Position numbers and translations under genes: made by a program
Origin: Blastococcus sp. DSM 46786
Lineage (GTDB): Bacteria; Actinomycetota; Actinomycetes; Mycobacteriales; Geodermatophilaceae
Direction of reading: 5' to 3'
NCBI RefSeq assembly: GCF_900109665.1
Contig: NZ_FOAO01000007.1
Span: 124,001 to 188,000, forward strand
DNA length: 64,000 nucleotides
Shown: positions 26,090 through 34,014 of the stretch, piece by piece
Layout: every line of letters begins with the position of its first letter
Position numbering within the stretch: position 1 is the stretch's first letter
Notes under the pieces: generated by a model
What the model was told of the DNA's origin: nothing
What the model saw: only the letters and a program-made list of their open reading frames with translations
Database searches by the model: none

Positions 26090-28411
26090 TCAGCGGGGGT
26101 CGAGCCGCTTCAGCTCCGGGGGGAGTTCGCCGGCGTGCACCACGCCCAGTCGCTGGGTGGCCCGGGTGAGCGCCACGTAGAGGTCGTTGTGGCCGCGCAC
26201 GCCCTCGGTGAGGATCCCGCCCGGGTCGGCGACCAGCACCGAGTCGAACTCCAGGCCCTTGCTGCCCTCGGGCGTGAGCACCACCGGCCCGGCGGTCAGG
26301 TCGCCGTCGGCCGAGGCGGCGGGCACCCGGGCGCGGACGGCGTCGATGACGGCGGCCAGCCGGCTGCGCGGCACGACGACGCCGAGGGTGCCCTCCTCGC
26401 GGTCCAGCTCGGCCGCGGCCCCGGCGACGGCCGCGACCAGATGCTCCTCGGCGACCGCGCGGGCCCACGGCTGCTCACCGGTGGAGCGCACCGACCGGGC
26501 CGCCGAGGTGGCGGCCCCGCCCGCGGCCAGCACGTCGGTGGCGACGTCCATGATCTCCGCGGGCGTGCGGTAGTTGACGGTCAGCTCCTCCAGGCGCCAG
26601 CCGCGCATGTCCCGGGGCCCCAGCGCCGGCTCGAGCACCTCGGCCCAGCTGCTGGCACCGGCGGCCGAGCCGGTCTGCGCGACGTCGCCGACCAGGGTCA
26701 TCGACCGGGTGGGGCAGCGGCGCAGCAGCACCCGCCAGGCCATGGCCGAGAGCTCCTGCGCCTCGTCGACGATGACGTGCCCGTAGGTCCAGGTGCGGTC
26801 GGCGGCGGCGCGCTGGGCCGTCGACCGCGAGTCGCCGACCTCCTGCCGCTCGGCCAGGCCCTCGGCGTCGAGGAGGTCGCCGGCGGAGAGCTCCTCGGAC
26901 TCATCCTCGGTCTCCCAGTCGGTCGAGCGGGAGCCGTGCAGCAGGTCGAGGGTCTCCTGGGCGTGGCGCAGCCGGCGCTGCCGCTCCCGGCGGGCGGCGG
27001 CCCGCTCGGCGCTGTCGTCGATGCCGAGCAGCTCGTCGGCCTCCTCGAGGAGGGGCACGTCGGCCGGCGTCCACGGCGCGGACGCCGGCCGCAGCAGCAG
27101 CTCGCGGTCGGCCTCGGGCCACCCGCGGGTCGCGGCCGCCAGCCGGCGGGGGTCGGCGAAGAGGTCGCGCAGCAGGCGCTCGGCGCTCAGCCGGGGCCAC
27201 AGCCGCTCGACCAGGGCGTGCACGGCGGGCTCGGCGGCGACCTCCTGCAGCAGCGCGGCGAGGTCGCCCCGGCCGAGCAGGTTGCCGCCGTCGAGCACGT
27301 TCGCGCCGAGCTTGTCGGCGTACTTGCCGGCGAGCAGGTCGATGACCGCGCGGACGAACGCCGGCCGGGCCTCGTTGTGCAGCCGGGAGACCGCCCGGGC
27401 GCGGCTGCGCGCGCGGGCGGCGTCGGCCTTGGTGAAGCGCAGCGGCAGCCCGTCGACGGTGAGGTTCGCCGGCGCGTCCAGGACGGCCTGCCGGTTGCGG
27501 ACGGCGGTGGCGACGACGTCGACCATCGCCAGCCGCCCCTTGACCTCGGCGACCTCCGGTGCCTCGGCCGCGTGCGCCTGCAGCCCCGGCCGCAGGCCGC
27601 CCATGTCGGTGAGCACCACCCCGGTCTCGCCGAGGGAGGGCAGCACGTCGGCGATGTAGCCGAGGAAGGTGGGGGAGGGCCCGACGACGAGCAGCCCGCT
27701 GCGGGCCAGCCGCTCGCGGTGGGTGTAGAGGAGGTAGGCCGCGCGGTGCAGGGCGACGGCGGTCTTGCCCGTGCCGGGACCGCCCTGCACGACCAGGACG
27801 CCGCGGTGGTCGGCCCGGATGATCCGGTCCTGCTCGGCCTGGATGGTGCGGACGATGTCGTTCATCCGGCCGGTGCGGTTCGCGTTGAGCGCGGCCAGCA
27901 GCACCGACTCGCCGGCCAGCCCGGACCGCTGCGCGAGGTCCGGGTCGGAGAGGTCGAGGGTCTCGTCGGTGACGCCGACGACGGTGCGGCCGCGGGTGCG
28001 GATGTGCCGGCGGCGGCGCACGCCGAGGTCGTGCAGGGGCGTGGCGGTGTAGAAGGGCTGGGCCGCGGGGGCGCGCCAGTCGACGAGCAGCGGCTCCTCG
28101 CCGCCGTCCTCCGCGAAGAGCCCGATGCGGCCGATGTACCGGGGGACGTCGACGTCGTGCCGGTCGAGCCGGCCGAAGCACAGCCCGCTGTCGGCGGCGT
28201 CCAGCGCGACGATCCGCTGGGAGTGCAGCTCGACCGCAGCCTCGCGCTCCCCGACGGCCTGCGGGTTGTGCGGCACGGTGGCCAGGGCCTCGTCGAGCCG
28301 GGCGACGGTGCGGGCGCGGACCTCGTCGAGCCGGCGGTGCAACACGCTGACGTAGGCCTGCTCGGCCGCGATCCCGTCGTCGGGGGACCCGGTCGCACGA
28401 ACTGTCGTCAC
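26090..28411 (-). CDS. HelD/HelR-like RNA polymerase-associated helicase
   Basis: A 773-residue superfamily 1 ATPase of the UvrD/Rep-like class. The N-terminal 190 residues are a coiled-coil arm (EQAYVSVLHRRLDEVRARTV) followed by a small barrel-like region (GRLDRHDVDVPRYIGRIG). Walker A VVQGGPGTGKTAVALHRAA is near 207-225, DEAQELSAMAWR near 549 and a C-terminal motif VALTRATQRL at the end. This arrangement matches HelD, which releases stalled RNA polymerase, and its actinomycete form HelR, which also protects against rifampicin. I see no rifampicin-associated element in the promoter. The start is GTG 28409-28411. It is divergent from a NUDIX gene, with a palindrome between. Confidence 0.85.
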   Translation of the reverse strand: MTTVRATGSPDDGIAAEQAYVSVLHRRLDEVRARTVARLDEALATVPHNPQAVGEREAAVELHSQRIVALDAADSGLCFGRLDRHDVDVPRYIGRIGLFAEDGGEEPLLVDWRAPAAQPFYTATPLHDLGVRRRRHIRTRGRTVVGVTDETLDLSDPDLAQRSGLAGESVLLAALNANRTGRMNDIVRTIQAEQDRIIRADHRGVLVVQGGPGTGKTAVALHRAAYLLYTHRERLARSGLLVVGPSPTFLGYIADVLPSLGETGVVLTDMGGLRPGLQAHAAEAPEVAEVKGRLAMVDVVATAVRNRQAVLDAPANLTVDGLPLRFTKADAARARSRARAVSRLHNEARPAFVRAVIDLLAGKYADKLGANVLDGGNLLGRGDLAALLQEVAAEPAVHALVERLWPRLSAERLLRDLFADPRRLAAATRGWPEADRELLLRPASAPWTPADVPLLEEADELLGIDDSAERAAARRERQRRLRHAQETLDLLHGSRSTDWETEDESEELSAGDLLDAEGLAERQEVGDSRSTAQRAAADRTWTYGHVIVDEAQELSAMAWRVLLRRCPTRSMTLVGDVAQTGSAAGASSWAEVLEPALGPRDMRGWRLEELTVNYRTPAEIMDVATDVLAAGGAATSAARSVRSTGEQPWARAVAEEHLVAAVAGAAAELDREEGTLGVVVPRSRLAAVIDAVRARVPAASADGDLTAGPVVLTPEGSKGLEFDSVLVADPGGILTEGVRGHNDLYVALTRATQRLGVVHAGELPPELKRLDPR

Positions 28412-28446
28412 AACCTCTTCGCTCTCTGGTGGTGAGGGGAGTGCGC

Positions 28447-28465
28447 ACGGCACGCCGCGTGCCGT
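28447..28465. promoter_or_regulatory. Perfect 19-bp palindrome between helicase and NUDIX genes
   Basis: ACGGCACGC-C-GCGTGCCGT has nine perfect pairs around one central base and lies 36 bases upstream of the helicase start and 73 upstream of the NUDIX start. The size and symmetry fit a dimeric repressor site. It is itself flanked by GTGCGCA (28441-28447) and TGCGCAC (28485-28491), so it could instead be another palindromic repeat. Confidence 0.4.
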
Positions 28466-28524
28466 TCCGGGCAGCTGCTCATTCTGCGCACGCGGACCCT
28501 GCGCGGGCGCCGTGCCTCGCGCAC

Positions 28525-28530
28525 TAGCGT
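28525..28530 (+). promoter_or_regulatory. -10 box of a leaderless NUDIX transcript
   Basis: TAGCGT ends seven bases before the GTG at 28538, so transcription would start at the start codon. No ribosome-binding site precedes the GTG, consistent with leaderless translation. Confidence 0.5.
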
Positions 28531-28537
28531 CCTGCGT

Positions 28538-29212
28538 GTGACGCAGATTCCCGGCATCGACGTCCCGGACGCCCGCGGCCGCACCGGCCTGGACCGGGTG
28601 GGGCGGGACCTCAGCGGCAACCCGCGGGTGCGCATCACCGACGTGGAGCTCGTGGCGAGCGCCTGGCACGTGCTGCGCCGGACCACCTTCGAGTACCGCC
28701 GCGCGGACGGCACCTGGGTGACCGAGGCGCGGGAGACCTACGACCGCGGCAACGGGGCGACCATCCTGCTGCACGACGTCGCCCGCGGGACCGTCCTGCT
28801 CTCCCGGCAGTTCCGCTTCCCGGTGTACGTGAACGGCCACCCCGACGGCATGCTCCTCGAGGCCGCCGCCGGGCTGCTCGACGAGGACGACGCCGAGACC
28901 GCCATCCGCCGCGAGGCCGAGGAGGAGCTCGGGGTGACGGTGGGCGAGCTCCAGCACGTGTTCGACGTCTGGATGAGCCCCGGCTCGGTCACCGAGCGGC
29001 TGCACTTCTACGCCGCCCCCTACACGGCGGCCGACCGCACGGCCGGCGGCGGCGGGTTGGCCGAGGAGGGGGAGGACATCGAGGTGGTGGAGCTGCCGTT
29101 CGACGAAGCGCTGCGGATGGTGGCCGACGGCCGGATCGCCGACGCGAAGACGATCATGCTGCTGCAGTGGGCGGCGCTGCAGGGCCCGTTCGCCGCAGGG
29201 GCGCGCCGGTAG
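28538..29212 (+). CDS. NUDIX hydrolase, NudK-like (GDP-mannose/ADP-ribose class)
   Basis: A 224-residue NUDIX protein. The Nudix box lies near 110-131 in [20 protein letters not shown], with the REAEEE core that binds Mg. The preceding [20 protein letters not shown] and the box form GLLDEDD resemble E. coli NudK, which hydrolyses GDP-mannose, and related ADP-sugar pyrophosphatases. It is divergent from the HelD-like gene and appears to be transcribed as a leaderless mRNA. The SIR2/macrodomain-like protein four kilobases away also concerns ADP-ribose chemistry, but no link is shown. Confidence 0.83.
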   Translation: MTQIPGIDVPDARGRTGLDRVGRDLSGNPRVRITDVELVASAWHVLRRTTFEYRRADGTWVTEARETYDRGNGATILLHDVARGTVLLSRQFRFPVYVNGHPDGMLLEAAAGLLDEDDAETAIRREAEEELGVTVGELQHVFDVWMSPGSVTERLHFYAAPYTAADRTAGGGGLAEEGEDIEVVELPFDEALRMVADGRIADAKTIMLLQWAALQGPFAAGARR

Positions 29213-29287
29213 CCGGCCGGCGCGGGCGGGGGATCAGTTCGCGTTCCATCGCCACTCTGCGGACACCTTCCCGACACGCTGGTTCCC

Positions 29288-29293
29288 TAGCGT
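29288..29293 (+). promoter_or_regulatory. -10 box upstream of the zinc-ribbon gene
   Basis: TAGCGT, the same hexamer seen before the NUDIX gene, lies 29 bases upstream of ATG 29323, so this message has a short leader with ribosome-binding site GAGGAGG. A -35 box is not clear. Confidence 0.35.
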
Positions 29294-29322
29294 CGTCGGC
29301 ACGACGACGAGGAGGACCGGCC

Positions 29323-29430
29323 ATGAGCACCGCGACGAAGGAGCGGACCACCTGGGTCTGCGACAACTGCCACGGGCGCGAGATGAGCGCCCGCAAGCGC
29401 TGCCGCGACTGCGGGACGTCCCGCTGCTGA
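29323..29430 (+). CDS. 35-residue zinc-ribbon-like protein
   Basis: A very small protein with two Cys-x2-Cys pairs (CDNC at about 14-17 and CRDC near 27-30) separated by a basic loop, and a further terminal cysteine. This is a minimal zinc ribbon. GAGGAGG lies nine bases before the ATG and a TAGCGT -10 box further upstream, so it is likely to be expressed. The basic loop (REMSARKRCR) suggests a nucleic-acid or ribosome partner. I do not recognise a named family. The gap to the convergent hemerythrin-like gene is only 27 bases and holds CCCGG/CCGGG. Confidence 0.65.
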   Translation: MSTATKERTTWVCDNCHGREMSARKRCRDCGTSRC

Positions 29431-29457
29431 CCCGGCACCGGGCCGGGACGGCTCAGC

Positions 29458-30213
29458 TCAGGCGGCGGGCGGGGCGCCGCGCAGCCGGACGACGGCGGCG
29501 CGGTAGCGACCGCCACCCCAGAGCCGCCAGGCCAGCCGCCTGCCGCGCGGCAGGCCACCGAGCAGGCGGGCGCGGTCGGCGGCGCTGCAGTCCTCCAGGG
29601 CCAGCCCCAGCACGAGCAGCTGCTCGCGCCCGGAGAGCCCGCAGCGCGCGGTGCGCATGACCGGTGCCCACCCGGCGTCGGTCAGGTGGGCGTCGAGCAG
29701 GGGGAGCAGGATGGCCTCCTCCTCGGCGGTCTGGGCGTCGACGTCGTCGGCCAGCCGCCGGCAGGCGCGGGCGAAGGCCTCCCGTGCCCTTCCGCTGCCG
29801 GAGCAGGCCCACTGGCGGGCCGCGGTGTCCAGGTCGCGCAGCGCGGCGTCGATCCGGGCGCACGAGGAGGTCCAGCCGGCGACGGCGGCGGCCACGGCCG
29901 GGCGGGCGCCCTTCGGTGCGCTGCGCAGGAGCGCGGGCCACACCGCGTCCCGCTCGACGGCGTGGTGGTGCAGCAGCAGCCGGGCCACCAGCCCGGCGTG
30001 GCGGGTGAGCGTCCCGGTGCGGGCGCACTCGTCGTCGGGCGCCCAGGTGGCGACGTCGGCCAGCGTGCGCAGCTCCCGGCGCACGAGCTGGTGCAGCACC
30101 CGCTGGTAGGTCGCCGCCCGGCCCGGGGCCCGGGGGGTCGCGACGGGCGGCGCCGGGTCGACCGGGCGCCGGGGGAGCGGGACGGCGGGGGGAAGGACCG
30201 CGGTAGCGGTCAT
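29458..30213 (-). CDS. Hemerythrin/HHE-domain-like protein
   Basis: A 251-residue helical protein. The helices VLHQLVRRELRTLADVA, LTRHAGLVARLLLHHHAVER and TAEEEAILLPLLDAHL place His and Glu residues as in hemerythrin-like four-helix bundles that bind a di-iron centre or sense oxygen/NO. The HHHxxE core is clear, while other ligands are less certain. The first 30 residues are Pro/Ala-rich and probably disordered; the last 40 are basic. The ATG at 30211-30213 has GAGGTG upstream. It is divergent from the RsbQ gene, so it may belong to the stress regulon, but this is inference. Confidence 0.7.
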   Translation of the reverse strand: MTATAVLPPAVPLPRRPVDPAPPVATPRAPGRAATYQRVLHQLVRRELRTLADVATWAPDDECARTGTLTRHAGLVARLLLHHHAVERDAVWPALLRSAPKGARPAVAAAVAGWTSSCARIDAALRDLDTAARQWACSGSGRAREAFARACRRLADDVDAQTAEEEAILLPLLDAHLTDAGWAPVMRTARCGLSGREQLLVLGLALEDCSAADRARLLGGLPRGRRLAWRLWGGGRYRAAVVRLRGAPPAA

Positions 30214-30456
30214 GGCGCGCACCTCGTTCAGCGGTTCGGGCCGGGGCTCCGGGATCGGCCGGAGCGCGGGATGCCGGGAGGGTAGGGCCGGCCGTCCACC
30301 GGGGGCAGCGGTTTTCCGGATCGGCCCGGGCGGCGCGGAGGGCGTCCGGCGGCGCGGAGCCGTGCGTCGTCCCCGGTTCACCGAGCGTGACCCGGGACGA
30401 TCCGGAACCGTTCCGCCGCGATCGCGCGGATCGACCACACGCGGCGTCCGTTCCAC

Positions 30457-30462
30457 TACGGT
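30457..30462 (+). promoter_or_regulatory. -10 box of a leaderless rsbQ transcript
   Basis: TACGGT ends seven bases before the GTG of the RsbQ-like gene, placing the transcript start at the start codon. I found no convincing -35 box and no GTTT/GGGTAT-type stress promoter. Confidence 0.45.
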
Positions 30463-30469
30463 CGGGTCC

Positions 30470-31270
30470 GTGGGCAGCGTCGTCACTCGCAACCGGGTGA
30501 ACGTCAGCGGCCTGCCCCAGGGGCGGCCGATGGTGTTCGCGCACGGCTTCGGCTGCGACCAGACGCTGTGGCGGCTGGTGGCCCCGGACTTCGCCGTCGA
30601 CCACCGGGTCGTGCTGTTCGACCACGTCGGGTCGGGGCAGTCGGACCTGTCGGCCTACGACCCCGAGAAGTACGACTCGCTCGACGGGTACGCGTGCGAC
30701 GTCGTCGAGATCTGCCGCGAGCTGGGTCTCACCGACGTCGTCTTCGTCGGCCACTCGGTGAGCGCGATGATCGGCGTGCTCGCCTACCACCGGGCGCCCG
30801 AGGTGTTCGGCGCGATGGTGATGGTCGGGCCCAGCCCCCGGTACGTCGACGACGAGGGCTACGTGGGCGGGTTCAGCCGCACCGACATCGTGGAGCTGCT
30901 CGACGCCCTGGACAGCAACCACCTGGGCTGGTCGACGCAGATCGCGCCGGTGATCATGGGCAACCCCGACCGGCCGGAGCTGGCCGAGGAGCTGACGAAC
31001 AGCTTCTGCCGCACCGCGCCGCACATCGCCCGGCAGTTCGCGCGGGTCACCTTCCTGTCGGACAACCGCGCCGATCTGCAGGGCATCGAGGTGCCCACGC
31101 TGGTGCTGCAGTGCAGCGCCGACGCGATCGCGCCGGACGCGGTCGGCGAGTACGTGCACCGGCAGATCCCCGGCAGCGCGCTCGTGCGCATGCGGGCCAC
31201 GGGCCACGTCCCCCAGCTCTCCGCGCCGGAGGAGACCACGGCCGCCATCCGCGCGTTCCTGACGCCGTGA
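30470..31270 (+). CDS. rsbQ: RsbQ-like alpha/beta hydrolase, stress-sigma activator
   Basis: A 266-residue alpha/beta hydrolase that follows Bacillus subtilis RsbQ almost throughout: VFAHGFGCDQTLWR, FDHVGSGQSDL, VFVGHSVSAMIG and MVMVGPSPRY are all in place. The catalytic triad is Ser96, Asp218 and His246, against Ser96, Asp219 and His247 in RsbQ. In Bacillus, RsbQ supplies a small hydrophobic ligand for the PAS domain of the phosphatase RsbP in the energy-stress pathway. The next gene is an RsbP-type PAS phosphatase 19 bases downstream, which makes the assignment strong. Translation appears leaderless from a GTG. Confidence 0.92.
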   Translation: MGSVVTRNRVNVSGLPQGRPMVFAHGFGCDQTLWRLVAPDFAVDHRVVLFDHVGSGQSDLSAYDPEKYDSLDGYACDVVEICRELGLTDVVFVGHSVSAMIGVLAYHRAPEVFGAMVMVGPSPRYVDDEGYVGGFSRTDIVELLDALDSNHLGWSTQIAPVIMGNPDRPELAEELTNSFCRTAPHIARQFARVTFLSDNRADLQGIEVPTLVLQCSADAIAPDAVGEYVHRQIPGSALVRMRATGHVPQLSAPEETTAAIRAFLTP

Positions 31271-31289
31271 CCACCCCGGACGGCGTCCG

Positions 31290-33533
31290 GTGACCGGCCC
31301 CGAGGACGCGGGCGGCCGGCTGGAGCGCCTGCTCGACGAGGACCCCGCCGACCTCTACGAGAACGCGCCGATGGGGTACCTCTCCACGCTGCCCGACGGG
31401 CGGATCGTGAAGGCCAACCGCACCTTCTGCGCGTGGACCGGGCGGGCGCCGGAGGACCTGCTGGACCACCGGTTCCAGGACCTGCTCAGCGTCGGGGGAC
31501 GGGTCTTCTACAACACCCACCTGCTGCCGCTGCTGCGCCTGCAGGGCATGGTGCGCGAGATCGCCATCGACATCACCCGCATCGACGGCTCGCTGCTGCC
31601 CTGCCTGCTCAACGCCGTCGAGGTGCGCGACGAGGACGGCGCCCCGCTGCTGGTGCGGGCGACCCTGTTCGAGGCGACGGCGCGGCGCCGGTACGAACGG
31701 GAGCTGCTGGCGGCGCAGCGGCTGGCGGAGGAGTCCGAGGCCCGCTCGCGGGTGGTGCAGAAGGTGGTCTTCGACCTGGCCGCCGCGGCGACGCCGGAGG
31801 ACGTGGCGACGGTGATCGTGCAGCGCGGGCGCGCGGCGCTGCGGGGCAGCGGCGCCGCGCTCGTGCTGGTCGAGGGCGAGGCGGACGCGCAGGAGCTGCC
31901 GGCGCTGCGGCCGGTGCGCTCGGAGGGGGTGTCGCGGGAGCTGCTGCGGCGGCTGCGGGAGGCCGCCGGCAGCCGGCTGGCCCTGGAGCTGGCCCAGGGG
32001 CTGCGGTCGATCGTGCTCGACGACCGGCTGCGGGCCGATCAGCCGGAGCTCGCGGCGACGATGGCGGCCGACGGCTTGACCGACCTCGTCGTCGTCCCGG
32101 TGTCGGCCGACTCCAAACGGCTGGGCGTGCTGGTGCTGGCGCGCGGTGCGCCGGTGCGCGGGAACCTGATCAGCCTGGAGGAGCCGGGGGAGCACCGGCC
32201 GCTCACCCCGGCCGAGGTGGACCTGCTGTGGACGCTCGGCCGGCAGGCGGGGCAGGCCCTGGAGCGCGTGCGGCTGCACGAGCAGACCCGCCAGCAGGGC
32301 GAGCGGGCGGCGTTCCTGCTCGAGGCGGCGCGGCTGATGAGCGAGGCCCGCGACGTGACCGAGACGGTGCACCGGCTGGCCGGGCTGGTGGTGTCGCGGC
32401 TGGCCGACGTCTGCGTGATCGACATGGTCACCGAGCAGGGGCTGCACCAGCCCGTGGCGCGGCACCGGGACCCGGACCGCCAGCCGGTGCTCGACCGGCT
32501 GCGCGGCAGCCACCCGCCGGCGAGGTCCCCGATGCACCCCTCGGTGCGCGCGCTGCGCGAGGGCCGGACGCAGTGGATCCGCGACCTGGAGGAGGCGCGG
32601 GCGGTGCTCGACGCCGTCGCCCCCGACGACGCCTTCCGCGAGGCCGTCGGCCACCTGGAGCTGGTCGGCGTGGTGGGCGTGCCGATGATCGTGGACGGCC
32701 GGCGGCTCGGCGTCGTCACGTTCGGGGCCGACCGGCACCGCGCGCCGTTCACCGCCGCCGACGTCGAGGTGGCCGAGCAGCTGGCCCTGCAGCTGTCGCA
32801 GGTGGTGGACAAGGCGCTGCGGCTGGAGTTCGAGGAGCGCACCTCCCACACGTTGCAGGCCAGCCTGCTGCCGCCCTCGCCCCCGGTCATCCCCGGGCTC
32901 ACGACCGCGGTGCGGTACCTGGCGGCGACGCGGGGGGTCGACGTGGGCGGCGACTTCTACGACGTCGTCCGGCTGCCCGGGGATCAGGTGGGGCTCACGG
33001 TGGGGGACGTCGTCGGACACGACATCACGGCGGCGGCGACGATGGGGCAGCTGCGCAGCGTGACGCGGGCGATGTCGGCCGATCGACCCTCGCCGGCCGT
33101 GCTCGTCGACCGGCTGCAGCACAACTGGGAGCTGTTCGAGCTGCAGCGGATGGCGACCGCGCTGTTCGCGACGCTGGACCCGGCGTCGGGGGAGCTGCGG
33201 CTCGCCTCGGCCGGGCACCTGCCGCCGCTGCTGTGCACCCCGGGCCGGGCGGAGCTGCTGCCGGTGCGCCCGACCCGCATGCTCGGAGCGCCGCCGGCGC
33301 CGGCGGTGGAGTGGAGCGGTGCCCTGCCGGAGGGCGCGGCGCTGCTGCTGTTCACCGACGGGCTGGTGGAGAGCCCGGGGGCCGACATCGACGCGGGGCT
33401 GGCCCGGCTGGTCGAGGTGGCGGCGCGGGCGTGGGCGGGGGACCCCGAGCAGCTCTGCGACCGGCTGCTCTCCGAGCTGACCGGGGAGCACCGGGCCGAC
33501 GACATCGCCCTGCTCGCGCTCACCCGCACCTGA
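31290..33533 (+). CDS. rsbP: RsbP-like PP2C phosphatase with PAS and two GAF domains
   Basis: A 747-residue sensor phosphatase. The PAS domain (about 20-130; ENAPMGYLSTLPDGRIVKAN) is followed by a helical linker (ELLAAQRLAEESEAR), a first GAF domain (about 150-330), a second (about 345-515; DVTETVHRLAGLVVSRLADV) and a C-terminal SpoIIE/PP2C domain (about 525-747) with metal-binding Asp and Gly in DVGGDFYDVV and VGDVVGHD. It should dephosphorylate an RsbV-type STAS protein when RsbQ delivers its signal. The two GAF domains are extra compared with Bacillus RsbP (PAS, coiled coil, PP2C), so more inputs are likely. It is co-transcribed with rsbQ. Confidence 0.9.
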   Translation: MTGPEDAGGRLERLLDEDPADLYENAPMGYLSTLPDGRIVKANRTFCAWTGRAPEDLLDHRFQDLLSVGGRVFYNTHLLPLLRLQGMVREIAIDITRIDGSLLPCLLNAVEVRDEDGAPLLVRATLFEATARRRYERELLAAQRLAEESEARSRVVQKVVFDLAAAATPEDVATVIVQRGRAALRGSGAALVLVEGEADAQELPALRPVRSEGVSRELLRRLREAAGSRLALELAQGLRSIVLDDRLRADQPELAATMAADGLTDLVVVPVSADSKRLGVLVLARGAPVRGNLISLEEPGEHRPLTPAEVDLLWTLGRQAGQALERVRLHEQTRQQGERAAFLLEAARLMSEARDVTETVHRLAGLVVSRLADVCVIDMVTEQGLHQPVARHRDPDRQPVLDRLRGSHPPARSPMHPSVRALREGRTQWIRDLEEARAVLDAVAPDDAFREAVGHLELVGVVGVPMIVDGRRLGVVTFGADRHRAPFTAADVEVAEQLALQLSQVVDKALRLEFEERTSHTLQASLLPPSPPVIPGLTTAVRYLAATRGVDVGGDFYDVVRLPGDQVGLTVGDVVGHDITAAATMGQLRSVTRAMSADRPSPAVLVDRLQHNWELFELQRMATALFATLDPASGELRLASAGHLPPLLCTPGRAELLPVRPTRMLGAPPAPAVEWSGALPEGAALLLFTDGLVESPGADIDAGLARLVEVAARAWAGDPEQLCDRLLSELTGEHRADDIALLALTRT

Positions 33534-33611
33534 CGGCGGGCGCCGACCACCTTCCGGACGCCGTGGTTTCGGGTCACCATGGGAAAGCGCGACCCCGGGG
33601 AGGAGACAGTG

Positions 33612-33929
33612 ATGGACTCGTCGGCTCGTGGGAACCCGGTCACCGACGCCATCGACGGCGCGACCGGTGACTGGACGCTGTCGGGGGACGCGATGCGCTG
33701 GTCGCCCGAACTGGCGGAGCGGACGCCGGCCACCGGTGAGCTCGGCGGGCTGGAGACCGCCGCGGGCGTCGGCGCCGCGCTGGGGCTGGACGTCCAGGGG
33801 GTGCGGCGGCTGGTCTCGGGCGCGCTGGTCTCGCTGGGCGCGGTGGCCTCCGACGTCGTCACCGAGCTGCGCCAGCTGACCCGCGGCGATCCGGAGGAGG
33901 ACGCACCCACCGACGTCCAGCCGGGCTGA
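33612..33929 (+). CDS. Hypothetical 105-residue protein after rsbP
   Basis: I recognise no family. The protein is soluble with an acidic tail (GDPEEDAPTDVQPG) and a helical central part (TAAGVGAALGLDVQGVRRLV) that reads like a small helix-turn-helix or adaptor. GGGGAGGAG lies eight bases before the ATG, which is strong support for translation; an upstream ATG at 33579 lacks this. It follows the phosphatase gene by 78 bases in the same direction. Confidence 0.55.
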   Translation: MDSSARGNPVTDAIDGATGDWTLSGDAMRWSPELAERTPATGELGGLETAAGVGAALGLDVQGVRRLVSGALVSLGAVASDVVTELRQLTRGDPEEDAPTDVQPG

Positions 33930-34014
33930 ACGGGGGCAAAGGGGGGCTGCCGGGCGGGGCGGTGCGGGCGACCTGTAGAACGGGCGTGAGCACGGCCACC
34001 CCCGAGGGAGTCGC

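Noticed and set aside
28412-28537. Rifampicin-associated element upstream of the HelD-like gene
   Set aside because: I looked for it between the divergent genes and found only palindromes, with no match I could support.
30400-30470. Stress-sigma promoter (GTTT ... GGGTAT) before rsbQ
   Set aside because: No pair with acceptable spacing is present; a TACGGT -10 box at leaderless distance explains the start better.
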